From: Pseudonocardia alni
GTDB lineage: Bacteria; Actinomycetota; Actinomycetes; Mycobacteriales; Pseudonocardiaceae
DNA: 64,000 nt
Assembly: GCF_002813375.1 (NCBI RefSeq)
Contig: NZ_PHUJ01000003.1
Location: 4,340,001-4,404,000 of the forward strand
Direction of reading: 5' to 3'
Part shown: positions 17,263-26,029 of the stretch, in pieces
Layout of the letters: each line of letters opens with the position of its first letter
Position numbering within the stretch: the first letter of the stretch is position 1
Made by a program: the position numbers and the translations under genes
Notes under the pieces: model-generated
What the model was told of the DNA's origin: nothing
What the model saw: only the letters and a program-made list of their open reading frames with translations
Database searches by the model: none

Positions 17263-17496
17263 GGGAGGGAACCCTACGATCGTGCGACGACGACGGCGCG
17301 CCCGACCCCGGCCCGTCCTGCGACGATGCGGTCGGAGAGCCCGGTGGGTGCCGCCCGATGTGTCGTTTTCGTCCCGACACACCGGGACCCGACCGCGACT
17401 TCACCGAACCTCCGTACAGTTGCCCTCGGAGAACCGTGCCGTCGCCCCAGCCGGCCGCGCTCTCCACGAGTCGTACCCGAACTGTGGAGTGTGCCC

Positions 17497-20427
17497 GTGT
17501 CGTCCATGCGGCCCCCTGTGGGAGCGCCGTCGCTGACCCGCCGAACCCGGATCCTGCTGGTCGCCGCGGGCGTCCTCGTAGTGCTTCTGCTCGGTGGCTC
17601 GCGGCTGCTGAACTTCTATGTCGACTACCTGTGGTTCGGCGAGGTCGGTTTCCGGAGCGTCCAGCTCACCCGGCTGTTCACCCAGATCGTGCTCTTCGGG
17701 GTCGTGGCCCTGGTGGTGGGCGGCCTGGTCGCGCTGACGCTGTGGCTGGCCTACCGCTACCGCCCGGTCTTCGTGCCGGTGTCCGGACCCGAGGACCCGG
17801 TCGCGCGCTACCGGACCACGATCATCCAGCGCCTGCGCCTGTTCGCCGTCGGTGTTCCGGTCGTGATCGGCCTGATCGCCGGGCTCGCGGCGCCGACGCA
17901 GTGGCAGACCGTGCAGATGTTCCTGCACGGCACCCCGTTCGGCCGCGCCGATCCCGAGTTCGGCAACGACATCGGGTTCTACGCCTTCACCCTGCCGTTC
18001 CTGCGGATGAGCCTGAACTGGCTGTTCGTCGCCGTCGCGATCTGCTTCGTGCTCGCGCTGGTGACCCACTACATCTTCGGGGGCATCCGGCTGTCCGGCC
18101 GCTCCGGCTTCGTCTCCACCGCCGCGCGTGCCCAGCTCGCCGTGCTCGCCGGAGTGTTCGTGCTGCTCAAGGCCGTTGCGTACTGGTTCGACCGCTACGA
18201 CCTGCTGTGGTCCAACCGCAATGCGCAGACGTTCTACGGCGCCACCTACACCGACCTCAACGCGGTCCTGCCGGCCAAGCTGATCCTGCTGGTCATCGCG
18301 GTGATCTGCGCGCTCGCGTTCTTCGTCGCCGCGTTCCGCCAGAACCTGCAGATCCCGGCGGTCGCCGTGGTCATGCTGGTCGTCTCCTCGATCCTGGTCG
18401 GCACGGCGTTCCCGCTGGTGCTGCAGCAGTTCGTCGTCGCGCCCAACGCGAACGTCAACGAGGCCCCGTCGATCGAACGCAACATCGCGGCGACCCGGGA
18501 CGCCTTCGGCATCGGGCCGGACAAGGTCGACATCGCGCCCTACGCGGGCACGTCGGAGGCGACACCGGCCCAGGTCCGGGCCGACACCGACACCATCCCC
18601 AACATCCGGCTGCTCGACCCGGGCAAGCTCAATCGCACGTTCACCCAGCTCCAGCAGCGACGGAACTTCTACGGGTTCTCGCCCAACCTCGACATCGACC
18701 GCTACACCGTCGACGGCGAGACCCGTGACTACGTCGTCGCGGCGCGCGAGATGAACGCCAACGGCCTGGTGAACAACCAGCAGGACTGGATCAACCGGCA
18801 CCTGGTCTACACCCACGGCAACGGGATCGTGGCCGCTCCGGCGAACCAGGTGAACGAGGCCCTGGAGGATGCGGGCGGCTCCGGCGGCCTGCCGAACTTC
18901 CAGGTCTCCGACACCCAGCAGCAGGGCTTCGTGCCCGTCCAGCAGCCCCGCATCTACTACGGCGAGCTGCTCGACAACCAGTACTCGATCGTCGGTGCCG
19001 AGCCGGGTACCGCGCCGCGGGAGTACGACTCCGACGAGGCGCAGTACACCTACACCGGCGCCGGCGGCGTCCCGATCGGCGGGCTGTTCAACCGCTCGGT
19101 GTTCGCGCTGGCCTACGGCGAGCGGAACATCCTGTTCAACAACTCCATCAACGCCGACTCGAGGATCATGTACGTCCGGAACCCGCGGGACCGCGTGCAG
19201 GCGGTGGCCCCGTGGCTGACGCTGGACAACGACCCGTACCCGGCCGTCGTCGACGGGCGGGTGCAGTGGATCGTCGACGGCTACACCACGCTGCAGAACT
19301 TCCCCTACGCCGAGCGCGTGCAGCTGGGCGACGCCACGTCGGACTCCCGGCTCGGGCCCAATGGCCAGCAGCTGCCGAACGACACGATCAGCTACCTGCG
19401 CAACTCGGTGAAGGCCACGGTCGACGCCTACGACGGCACCGTGAAGCTCTTCGCCTTCGACGAGTCCGACCCGGTGCTGCAGACCTGGGAGAAGGCGTTC
19501 CCGGGCACGGTCGAGCCGCGCTCGGCGATCACCCCGGACCTGCAGGCCCACCTGCGCTACCCGGAGGACCAGTTCAAGGTCCAGCGTGAGCTGCTGACCC
19601 GCTACCACGTCGACGACCCGAACGAGTTCTTCTCCACCGTGTCGTTCTGGGACGTCCCGTCCGACCCGACCGTGCAGGGCGGCAACGGCGGCAGCCAGGA
19701 CGCGCAGCCGCCGTACTACATCTACGCGGGTCTTCCGGGGCAGGAGGGCGCGTCGTTCCAGCTCACCAGCGCGCTGGTGAGCCTGCGGCGGCAGTTCCTC
19801 GCCTCGTACGTCTCGGCCAGCTCGGACCCGGACACCTACGGGAAGCTGACCGTGCTGCAGCTGCCGAACGAGACCCAGACGCTCGGCCCGCAGCAGGTCC
19901 AGGCCCGGTTCCTCGGCTCGCCCGAGGTCTCCTCCGAGCTGAACCTGCTGCGGCAGAACCAGACCACGATCGACTACGGCAACCTGCTGACGCTGCCGGT
20001 GGCCGGTGGTCTGCTCTACGTCGAGCCGGTGTACATCGAGCGGGCGGGCGGTCAGGACAACTCGACCTATCCGCAGCTGGCCCGCGTCCTGGTGTTCTAC
20101 GGCGACCGGCTCGGCTACGACGCGAGCCTGTCCCGGGCCCTCGACGAGGTGTTCGGCGCCGGAGCCGGTGCCGCCGCGGGCGGTGCCGCTCCGACGACCG
20201 GGCAGCCCGCCCAGCCGACGACGCCCACGACGCCGGCCACGCCGAACGGACAGGGCGCCCAGACCCCGGCGGCGCCCAACGCGGCGCAGGCGACCGCGGC
20301 GCAGCAGATCCGCGCGGCGCTGAACGAGCTCAAGGCGGCCCAGCAGTCCGGTGACTTCGCCAGGCAGGGCGAGGCGCTGGCCGAACTGGACCGTGCGGTC
20401 GCGGCGTTCCAGGGCGCCGGCGGCTGA
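17497..20427 (+). CDS. UPF0182 family multi-spanning membrane protein
   Basis: A 976-residue protein of the UPF0182 family (Rv3193c-like). About seven hydrophobic helices fill the first 330 residues, including ILLVAAGVLVVLLLGG and LVVSSILVGTAFPLVL. A large extracytoplasmic domain with conserved N/D-rich strands follows, then a Pro/Thr/Ala linker and a short helical C-terminus. GTG 17497 has GGAG seven bases upstream; ATG 17506 is three codons later. Function is not established in any organism to my knowledge. It is the last gene of the conserved block, followed by a 12-bp terminator stem. Confidence 0.88.
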   Translation: MSSMRPPVGAPSLTRRTRILLVAAGVLVVLLLGGSRLLNFYVDYLWFGEVGFRSVQLTRLFTQIVLFGVVALVVGGLVALTLWLAYRYRPVFVPVSGPEDPVARYRTTIIQRLRLFAVGVPVVIGLIAGLAAPTQWQTVQMFLHGTPFGRADPEFGNDIGFYAFTLPFLRMSLNWLFVAVAICFVLALVTHYIFGGIRLSGRSGFVSTAARAQLAVLAGVFVLLKAVAYWFDRYDLLWSNRNAQTFYGATYTDLNAVLPAKLILLVIAVICALAFFVAAFRQNLQIPAVAVVMLVVSSILVGTAFPLVLQQFVVAPNANVNEAPSIERNIAATRDAFGIGPDKVDIAPYAGTSEATPAQVRADTDTIPNIRLLDPGKLNRTFTQLQQRRNFYGFSPNLDIDRYTVDGETRDYVVAAREMNANGLVNNQQDWINRHLVYTHGNGIVAAPANQVNEALEDAGGSGGLPNFQVSDTQQQGFVPVQQPRIYYGELLDNQYSIVGAEPGTAPREYDSDEAQYTYTGAGGVPIGGLFNRSVFALAYGERNILFNNSINADSRIMYVRNPRDRVQAVAPWLTLDNDPYPAVVDGRVQWIVDGYTTLQNFPYAERVQLGDATSDSRLGPNGQQLPNDTISYLRNSVKATVDAYDGTVKLFAFDESDPVLQTWEKAFPGTVEPRSAITPDLQAHLRYPEDQFKVQRELLTRYHVDDPNEFFSTVSFWDVPSDPTVQGGNGGSQDAQPPYYIYAGLPGQEGASFQLTSALVSLRRQFLASYVSASSDPDTYGKLTVLQLPNETQTLGPQQVQARFLGSPEVSSELNLLRQNQTTIDYGNLLTLPVAGGLLYVEPVYIERAGGQDNSTYPQLARVLVFYGDRLGYDASLSRALDEVFGAGAGAAAGGAAPTTGQPAQPTTPTTPATPNGQGAQTPAAPNAAQATAAQQIRAALNELKAAQQSGDFARQGEALAELDRAVAAFQGAGG

Positions 20428-20435
20428 TCATCGTC

Positions 20436-20468
20436 GGGCCGGACCCCCCTGCGGGTGGGGTCCGGCCC
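20436..20468 (+). terminator. Hairpin terminator after the UPF0182 gene
   Basis: A perfect 12-bp stem (20436-20447 with 20457-20468) and a 9-base loop begin 8 bases past the stop codon. No T-run. Confidence 0.7.
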
Positions 20469-20496
20469 GGCGTGTAGGGTTGCTCTTACAACACAG

Positions 20497-20517
20497 ACGG
20501 AACGCACGTGGTTCCGT
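20497..20517 (+). promoter_or_regulatory. Leader hairpin before the first initiator tRNA
   Basis: A 7-bp perfect stem with loop GCACGTG ends 4 bases before the mature tRNA. A TAGGGT -10-like box is at 20475-20480. The second tRNA copy has the same hairpin with compensating base changes. Confidence 0.55.
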
Positions 20518-20521
20518 TCGG

Positions 20522-20598
20522 CGCGGGGTGGAGCAGCTCGGTAGCTCGCTGGGCTCATAACCCAGAGGTCGCAGGTTCGAATCCTGCCCCCGCTACCA
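20522..20598 (+). tRNA. tRNA-fMet (CAT), copy 1
   Basis: Initiator tRNA of 77 bases with encoded CCA. The anticodon is CAT. Initiator traits are present: a C1-T72 mismatch at the end of the acceptor stem and three consecutive G-C pairs (GGG/CCC) next to the anticodon loop. The D and T arms fold normally (GGTTCGAATCC T arm). Followed by a strong terminator hairpin. Confidence 0.97.
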
Positions 20599-20602
20599 CC
20601 TA

Positions 20603-20634
20603 CGAAGGCCCCCAGGATCTCCTGGGGGCCTTCG
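20603..20634 (+). terminator. Terminator after tRNA-fMet copy 1
   Basis: A perfect 15-bp stem (20603-20617 with 20620-20634) with a 2-base loop, then TTCTTC. Confidence 0.8.
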
Positions 20635-20722
20635 TTCTTCGTGGGGTCCGGCCCCGTCGCCGGGAGCGACCCCCCTCGGAGGTCCGGTGAACGGCCGGTG
20701 TACGGTGGTGACACAACACAGA

Positions 20723-20742
20723 CGGGATCGCACGCGGTCCCG
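20723..20742 (+). promoter_or_regulatory. Leader hairpin before the second initiator tRNA
   Basis: A 7-bp stem (20723-20729 with 20736-20742, one G-T pair) with loop GCACGC ends 5 bases before the tRNA. TACGGT at 20701-20706 matches the -10 position of copy 1. Confidence 0.55.
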
Positions 20743-20747
20743 GACGG

Positions 20748-20824
20748 CGCGGGGTGGAGCAGCTCGGTAGCTCGCTGGGCTCATAACCCAGAGGTCGCAG
20801 GTTCGAATCCTGCCCCCGCTACCA
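20748..20824 (+). tRNA. tRNA-fMet (CAT), copy 2
   Basis: Identical in its 77 bases to the first copy, 226 bases downstream of it, with its own -10-like box, leader hairpin and terminator. The two are therefore separate transcription units produced by a tandem duplication, and not one processed array. Confidence 0.97.
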
Positions 20825-20828
20825 CTCA

Positions 20829-20862
20829 CGAAGGCCCCCGGGGAGCACCCCGGGGGCCTTCG
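20829..20862 (+). terminator. Terminator after tRNA-fMet copy 2
   Basis: A perfect 15-bp stem (20829-20843 with 20848-20862) and a 4-base loop. It ends just before the stop codon of the convergent reductase gene, so it may serve both directions. Confidence 0.8.
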
Positions 20863-20867
20863 TCCTG

Positions 20868-21446
20868 TCAGGGGACCCGCGCGTACTCGGCGACGATCAC
20901 TCCGGAGCGGTACGGCGTCGACCGCACCAGGTCCCACGACTGCGGCCGGTACCCGCCGCCGTCGTCGAACAGGGGCTTGCCCGCCCCGAGCACGACCGGG
21001 TTCACCTTGAGCACCAGCCGGTCGATCTCGCCCGCCAGCGCGGCCGCGAGCCGCCCGCCCCCGCAGAGCCAGATGCCGGCGCCGGTGCGTTGCTTCAGCT
21101 CCCGGACGAGCTCCACCGGGTCGTGCCCGGTCAGGGTGATCCCGGCGGGCACCGCGTCGGCGGGACGGCTGCGCGACAGGACGTACTGCTCCAGGTGCGG
21201 GTACGGGTCGGCGGTGACCGCCAGGCCCGCGGCGTAGGTGTTCCAGCCCATCAGCACGGTGTCGAACCGGCTGTTGTCCGCGGTCAGCCCGAGCACCTCC
21301 AGCCCGACGGCCGGGACCGTGTCGGTCCACTCCCGCAGGATCATGTCGATGTGGTCGCCGGTCTGCGGGAAGGCGTCGAAGGTGTCGTCGGGGGCCGCGA
21401 TGCGGCCGTCGAGCGAGACCGCGACGTAGTAGACGAGCTCGCGCAT
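20868..21446 (-). CDS. Dihydrofolate reductase-like (RibD C-terminal domain) protein
   Basis: A 192-residue stand-alone RibD-C/DHFR-fold reductase. The N-terminus VYYVAVSLDGRIAAPDDTFDAF is the usual start of the family. A nucleotide-binding segment (GIWLCGGGRLAAAL) and the C-terminal NPVVLGAGKPLFDD follow. Members of this family are generic NADPH reductases, and true folate activity is unlikely. ATG 21446 has GGAGG 8 bases upstream. Divergent from a TetR gene with a palindromic operator between, so it is almost certainly the target of that regulator. Confidence 0.87.
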   Translation of the reverse strand: MRELVYYVAVSLDGRIAAPDDTFDAFPQTGDHIDMILREWTDTVPAVGLEVLGLTADNSRFDTVLMGWNTYAAGLAVTADPYPHLEQYVLSRSRPADAVPAGITLTGHDPVELVRELKQRTGAGIWLCGGGRLAAALAGEIDRLVLKVNPVVLGAGKPLFDDGGGYRPQSWDLVRSTPYRSGVIVAEYARVP

Positions 21447-21469
21447 GCGCAGACCTCCGGGTCGAGACA

Positions 21470-21516
21470 ACCACGACGGGTGTCGTGGTCGTCGAAAGTA
21501 CAACAGGCGTCGTGGT
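21470..21516. promoter_or_regulatory. TetR operator region between reductase and tetR genes
   Basis: A perfect 8-bp-arm palindrome ACCACGAC/GTCGTGGT with a 4-base spacer (21470-21489) plus a third copy of GTCGTGGT at 21509-21516. It precedes the tetR -10 box TAGGGT (21522-21527), so binding would shut both promoters. Confidence 0.75.
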
Positions 21517-21533
21517 TCGTCTAGGGTGCCCGC

Positions 21534-22136
21534 ATGGCACGCAACGACGACCGCAGGCAGCGGCTGGCCGACGCGGGGCTGGCCGTCCTGGCCCGCGAGG
21601 GCGCCCGGGGGCTGACCCACCGCGCGCTGGACCGGGAGGCCGGCGTCCCGACCGGCACGGCGTCGAACTACTTCCGGACCCGTGCCGAGCTCGTCCGTGC
21701 GCTGGCCGACCGGATCGGGCAGCGGCTGGCGCCGGACCCGGACACCGTCGCCGGGCTGCGTACGGGGGAGGCGGGGCCCGCGATGTTCGCCGACCACGTC
21801 CGCGACATCGTGCGCCGGCTCGGTGCGGAGCGGGAGGTGACGCTGGCGCTGTTCGAGCTCCGCCTGGAGGCCGCCCGGCGCCCGGAGGTCGCCGAGGTCA
21901 TGGGGGAGTGGCTGCGCACCGGGTTCGCCGCCGACGTCGCCTACAACCGGGCCGCGGGACTGCCCGGCGGGCCCGCGGAGATCGCGCTGTTCCACTACGC
22001 GGTCGACGGCCTGCTCCTGGACCGGCTGACCCTGTCCATCGACCCGGACACCCCGACCGACACCGTCGTCGACGCACTCGTCGACGGGCTGCTCCCGCCC
22101 GCTCAGGGCGCCGGTGCGACCTCCAGCACCCGGTAG
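21534..22136 (+). CDS. TetR family transcriptional regulator
   Basis: A 200-residue repressor. The N-terminal helix-turn-helix is RQRLADAGLAVLAREGARG then RALDREAGVPTGTASNYF; the remainder is an all-helical ligand domain. ATG 21534 sits 6 bases after TAGGGT, so the mRNA is likely leaderless and the operator overlaps its promoter. It should repress itself and the divergent DHFR-like reductase. The 3' end overlaps the convergent methyltransferase gene by 34 bases. Confidence 0.9.
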   Translation: MARNDDRRQRLADAGLAVLAREGARGLTHRALDREAGVPTGTASNYFRTRAELVRALADRIGQRLAPDPDTVAGLRTGEAGPAMFADHVRDIVRRLGAEREVTLALFELRLEAARRPEVAEVMGEWLRTGFAADVAYNRAAGLPGGPAEIALFHYAVDGLLLDRLTLSIDPDTPTDTVVDALVDGLLPPAQGAGATSSTR

Positions 22137-22705
22137 CCGCGCTCGGAGGCCAGGCGGGTCGTCGGGAAGCCCTGCTCGTCGCTCAGCCACCGTTGCAGCG
22201 AGTCCGAACCCAGGTTCTTGGCCACCACCAGGTATGCCCGCCCGTCCGGGAGGAGCCGCGGGAGCCAGCGCAGCAGCAGCTCGTGCAGCGCGGTCTTGCC
22301 GGAGCGGATCGGCGGGTTGGAGTAGATCCCGGCGAAGGTGACGTCGTCGGGGACCTCCTCGGGACGGCAGGCGGTCACGTTGCCCAGCCCGGCCGCGTCG
22401 GCGTTCTCCCGGGTGAGGCCCAGCGCGCGCTCGTTGAGGTCCACCGCCCACACCGGAAGCCGGCGGCGCCGGCTGGCCAGGGTGAGCGCGATCGGGCCGT
22501 AGCCGCAGCCGACGTCGAGCAGCGGGCCGCGGACCGGCGGCATGGGTGCGGTGTCGAGCAGCACCCTCGTCCCGCGGTCGAGGCGGCTGTGCGAGAAGAC
22601 CCCGGTGTCGGTCACCAGCGACAGGTCCACGTCGGACGTGTGCAGGCGGACCGACCCGCGGTGGCTCGCGACGGACGGCGTGGCGCTGAAGTAGTGGTCA
22701 CCCAC
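22103..22705 (-). CDS. Class I SAM methyltransferase (RsmC/RlmG-like)
   Basis: A 200-residue Rossmann methyltransferase. The SAM loop is DVGCGYGPIALTLA and the acidic strand-2 end is WAVDLNERAL. The catalytic motif is SNPPIRSGK, an NPP motif typical of base-modifying N-methyltransferases of the RsmC/RlmG group. It lacks the extra N-terminal pseudo-domain of E. coli RsmC, which is the rule in actinobacteria. GTG 22705 lies 8 bases after TAGCAT (minus strand 22714-22719). rRNA guanine methylation is inferred. Divergent from the S4-domain gene only 33 bases away. Confidence 0.85.
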   Translation of the reverse strand: MGDHYFSATPSVASHRGSVRLHTSDVDLSLVTDTGVFSHSRLDRGTRVLLDTAPMPPVRGPLLDVGCGYGPIALTLASRRRRLPVWAVDLNERALGLTRENADAAGLGNVTACRPEEVPDDVTFAGIYSNPPIRSGKTALHELLLRWLPRLLPDGRAYLVVAKNLGSDSLQRWLSDEQGFPTTRLASERGYRVLEVAPAP

Positions 22706-22738
22706 GCCGGGTGATGCTACGGCGGGGACACTGGGGAC

Positions 22739-22963
22739 ATGAGGACGCCACAGCCCCCGCAGGACGTGCCCATCCGTGAGGAGCCGATCCGGATCGGTCA
22801 GTTCCTGAAGCTCGCCGGGCTCGCCGAGGACGGCGTGCACGCCCGCGAGATCCTCGAGGCGGGCGAGGTCACGGTCAACGGGGCACCGGAGCACCGCCGG
22901 GGCGCCCAGCTCCGTCGCGGCGACGTCGTCTCGGTGGCCGGGCGGAGCGTCCGCCCGGTCTGA
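22739..22963 (+). CDS. Small S4-domain RNA-binding protein
   Basis: A 74-residue protein made of a single S4 domain: IRIGQFLKLAGLAEDG, then GEVTVNGAPEHRRGAQLRRGDVV. Small S4 proteins of this kind (YbcJ/YaaA/RqcP-like) bind structured RNA or the ribosome. ATG 22739. It is divergent from a likely rRNA methyltransferase and shares its short promoter region, which fits a role near the ribosome. It ends 3 bases before the convergent acyltransferase stop. Confidence 0.85.
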   Translation: MRTPQPPQDVPIREEPIRIGQFLKLAGLAEDGVHAREILEAGEVTVNGAPEHRRGAQLRRGDVVSVAGRSVRPV

Positions 22964-22966
22964 GGC

Positions 22967-25021
22967 TCACCAGCCGAGGTGGTCGAACGCCGTCGCGAGC
23001 GTCGGGGCGAGGGTCTCGGCGTAGGTCGCGGTCAGGTGGTTGTCGTCCATGTAGACGAGCACGTTGCCCACCTCGCTGCGGCAGACCGCCGGGTCGCAGA
23101 TGCCGTCGGCCACGTCGGCGAACACCACGTTCGGCGGGACGCCCGGGACCGCCGACCACGGCGGGTACGGCTGGTACAGCGTGTGCCGGTCGATCTCGCA
23201 GGCCGGTGCGCCCCGGCCCTGCGTGGCGACGCAGTCGACCACGTTGAAGTCGAAGCGCGGGTTGTCGCGGACGGCGACGACCGGGATCCCGGCCGCGTCG
23301 AGCCGCTGCCAGGCCTGGACGAACCCCTCGGGGGTCTGCTCGTGCAGCCCGGGCCGCACGTCGCGGCTGGCCAGTGACAGGACCGCGTCGGGGTGCATCG
23401 CGACCAGCTGGTCGTGCACCGCGGCGTTCCAGTCGGTGCAGCCCTGGTCGTCGGCGACGGTCTCCGAGCGCACCGACATCGGGCAGGCCCCGCGGAACAT
23501 GCCCACCATCGACCAGTTGCGCTGCTCGGCGATCACCGCGAGCGAGGCGGCGTACTGCTGGGCGTGCGAGTCGCCGACCACGGCGACCGTCCGCTCCGAG
23601 GTCTCCGGGTCCGGCGCGGGCACGGTGCAGACCTCGAGCTCCGCGCCGTGCTCGGAGGGCCCGCAGTCCCAGTGGGTGCCGCGGTAGCTCCAGTCGTCGG
23701 GCGCCTGCACCAGCGACGGGGTCAGCTCGGCGTCGGCCGGGTCGAGCGAGGCGAGGTCGAACTGCGGGGACAGCGCCACCGCGCCCGGGTGCGACGGCGA
23801 GCCCGCCAGTACCGGCGTCGACGCCCGCGCGGCGGCCAGCCCGTACCAGGAGCCCGCCGCGACGAGCACGGTCAGCGCGAGCACCCCGCCGGTCCGCAGC
23901 GCGTGGCGCACGTCGAGCTCGGCGATCCGCTGCTCGACGAACCGGTGGGTCAGCCAGGCCAGCACGAACGACACCGCGATCACGGCGGCGCCCTGCTCGA
24001 GGTCCAGCCGGTCCTGCCCGGTGCGCACCAGCGTGAGCGTCAGGATCGGCCAGTGCCACAGATACAGCGGGAACGAGATGTCGCCGATCGTGCGCAGCAC
24101 CCGTCCCGACAGCAGGCGGTCGACGCCGAACCGGTGCCCGGACCGCCCGGCGACCAGCACCATCGCCGCGGCCAGCGTCGGCCAGAGCGCCGCCCAGCCG
24201 GGGAACGCGCGGTCGACCTGGAGCAGGATCCCGCAGGAGACCAGCGCGGCCACGCCGCCCCAGCCGAGCACCGCGCGGGTGCCGGGGGTCAGCTCCGGCC
24301 GGTCCTCGATCCGGGAGATCCACAGCGCGAGCAGCCCGCCGAGCGCGAACTCCCAGATCCGCGTCGCGGAGTGGAAGTAGGCGAGCGGCTGGTTCACCAG
24401 CGTCAGGTACACCGAGTACGCGAACGAGGCCGCGCCGACGGCGAGCAGCGTGCCGGTGAGCCGCCGGTGCAGGTCGGCCCCGTCGCGCCGGGTCGCGATC
24501 GCGACACCGGCCACGACCAGCGGCGCGAGCAGGTAGAACTGACCCTGGATGGACAGCGACCAGAAGTGCTGGACGATGCTGGCCGCGTTGTCGCGGGCCG
24601 CGTAGTCGACCGAGTTGTGTGCCAGTTCCCAGTTCTGCAGGAACAGCAGCGACGCGACCGTCTCCCGGACGGTCGGCATCCAGCGGTTCTCCGGCAGCAG
24701 CGAGAACCCGGCCACCACGCCCGCGACGAGGACGACCGTGACCGCCGGTAGCAGCCGGGAGAACTGGCGGCGCCACGTGGCGAGTACGTCGACCCCGCCC
24801 CGCGCCGCCGCCCGGTGGAGACCACCGGTGATGAGGAAGCCGGTGATCAGGAAGAACACGTCGACGCCGCCGGAGACCCGGCCGACCCAGACGTGGTAGA
24901 CGACCACCAGCACCACCGCCAGGGCGCGCAGACCCTGCAGCTCCGGACGGAACCGGGAGCGCGCGACGCCCCCGGCCGTCGTCGTGGTGCGGCTGGCGGG
25001 GGCTCCACCGGGGGACGACAC
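22967..25021 (-). CDS. OafA/YrhL-type membrane acyltransferase with SGNH domain
   Basis: A 684-residue protein with two modules. Residues about 25-390 form ten or so transmembrane helices of the acyltransferase-3 family, beginning RPELQGLRALAVVLVVVYH, with DVFFLITGFLI. Residues about 440-684 form an extracytoplasmic SGNH hydrolase-like domain with the nucleophile in VVGDSHAQQY and the His/Asp in DDNHLTATY. Such proteins O-acetylate cell-surface sugars or peptidoglycan. GTG start at 25021. Monocistronic, with a GTAAA/TTTAC inverted repeat in the upstream gap. Confidence 0.9.
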   Translation of the reverse strand: MSSPGGAPASRTTTTAGGVARSRFRPELQGLRALAVVLVVVYHVWVGRVSGGVDVFFLITGFLITGGLHRAAARGGVDVLATWRRQFSRLLPAVTVVLVAGVVAGFSLLPENRWMPTVRETVASLLFLQNWELAHNSVDYAARDNAASIVQHFWSLSIQGQFYLLAPLVVAGVAIATRRDGADLHRRLTGTLLAVGAASFAYSVYLTLVNQPLAYFHSATRIWEFALGGLLALWISRIEDRPELTPGTRAVLGWGGVAALVSCGILLQVDRAFPGWAALWPTLAAAMVLVAGRSGHRFGVDRLLSGRVLRTIGDISFPLYLWHWPILTLTLVRTGQDRLDLEQGAAVIAVSFVLAWLTHRFVEQRIAELDVRHALRTGGVLALTVLVAAGSWYGLAAARASTPVLAGSPSHPGAVALSPQFDLASLDPADAELTPSLVQAPDDWSYRGTHWDCGPSEHGAELEVCTVPAPDPETSERTVAVVGDSHAQQYAASLAVIAEQRNWSMVGMFRGACPMSVRSETVADDQGCTDWNAAVHDQLVAMHPDAVLSLASRDVRPGLHEQTPEGFVQAWQRLDAAGIPVVAVRDNPRFDFNVVDCVATQGRGAPACEIDRHTLYQPYPPWSAVPGVPPNVVFADVADGICDPAVCRSEVGNVLVYMDDNHLTATYAETLAPTLATAFDHLGW

Positions 25022-25144
25022 GAGTGGCAGCTCCTCGTTGCGGGCACGATCGGGTAAAGGGAAGTTTACGATTCGACCCCTACAACGACGACGGCGGCCA
25101 CCGGGTTCCCCCGGTGACCGCCGCTCGTGGGGTCAGGGTCTCGC

Positions 25145-26029
25145 TCAGTATCCGATGTATCCGCCGTGGCTGCCGACCCGGCCGCCCGCGTCGAGGGTGT
25201 CGATGCCGTAGCGGTCGATCATGTAGCGGACGCCCGCGGTGATGTTCGCGATCGGGTCGGTGATCGACCGGTCCGCGAAGTCCGGGTGCACGTAGGCCGC
25301 GAACGTCGAGGGGATGACCTGCATGAGGCCCTCGGACGGGTTGCCGGCCGCGGCGTTGGAGTCCCAGTTGTTGATGGCGTGCGGGTTCCCGTTGGACTCC
25401 TTGAGGATGATCCGCTTGAGCCCGCTCGCGTAGGCCTGGGACAGTCCCATGTGGTCCAGGGCCTCGGCGATCCAGCCGTCCAGCCCGCCCTGGGCGACGA
25501 TCGCGTCGATCCGTGCCTTCTCGGCCTGGCGTGCCTTCTCGGCAGCGGCGGCCTTGGCGTGCTCGGCGGCGATCTTCGTCGCGATCTCGTGCGCCTTGCC
25601 CATGGACGCGAGGTCGGCGTCCTGGGCGGGGGCGGCGGCCTGCAGCGCGCCCGACGCGGCGGACGGCTGGGCGAAGGAGACCGGGCTGAAGAAGCCGGAG
25701 GTCGATCCGTCCGTGGCCTTCGTGGCCGAGGGGATGTTCGCGGAGTACGCGGCCAGCGTCGTGGCGGCGGTGGTGCCGCCCTCCTCGGCGTCGGCCTGCG
25801 TCGAGGTCCCGTCCAGAGTGGTCGGGACGATCGCGGCGAAAGCGCCGGAGGCGAGCACGCCGAACGCGGCGCCGGTGGCGGCCGTGCGGGTGCCCGCACG
25901 ACGCGCGGCGTGCGCGGGGCCGCCGTGCCGCGAGGAACGGAGGGACGGTGCAGCGGCCGTCGCTGCGGGTGTGGTCGCCACGGGTCGGGGGAACCCGTGG
26001 TGGCCACCGGGGGAGCGGTGTCCGGGCAA
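25145..26029 (-). CDS. Secreted SLT-type lytic transglycosylase
   Basis: A peptidoglycan-cleaving enzyme of about 294 residues. The catalytic domain is C-terminal: GLKRIILKESNGNPHAINNWD contains the catalytic Glu, followed by EGLMQVIPSTFAAY and AGVRYMIDRYG. Before it come a secretion-type hydrophobic segment (GAAFGVLASGAFAAIVPT) and a charged coiled-coil stretch (EHAKAAAAEKARQAEKAR). The start is uncertain. TTG 26029 has GAAAGG at good distance; GTG 25981 is an alternative; there is no good ATG. The upstream frame is open but is not protein-like. Confidence 0.82.
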   Translation of the reverse strand: MPGHRSPGGHHGFPRPVATTPAATAAAPSLRSSRHGGPAHAARRAGTRTAATGAAFGVLASGAFAAIVPTTLDGTSTQADAEEGGTTAATTLAAYSANIPSATKATDGSTSGFFSPVSFAQPSAASGALQAAAPAQDADLASMGKAHEIATKIAAEHAKAAAAEKARQAEKARIDAIVAQGGLDGWIAEALDHMGLSQAYASGLKRIILKESNGNPHAINNWDSNAAAGNPSEGLMQVIPSTFAAYVHPDFADRSITDPIANITAGVRYMIDRYGIDTLDAGGRVGSHGGYIGY

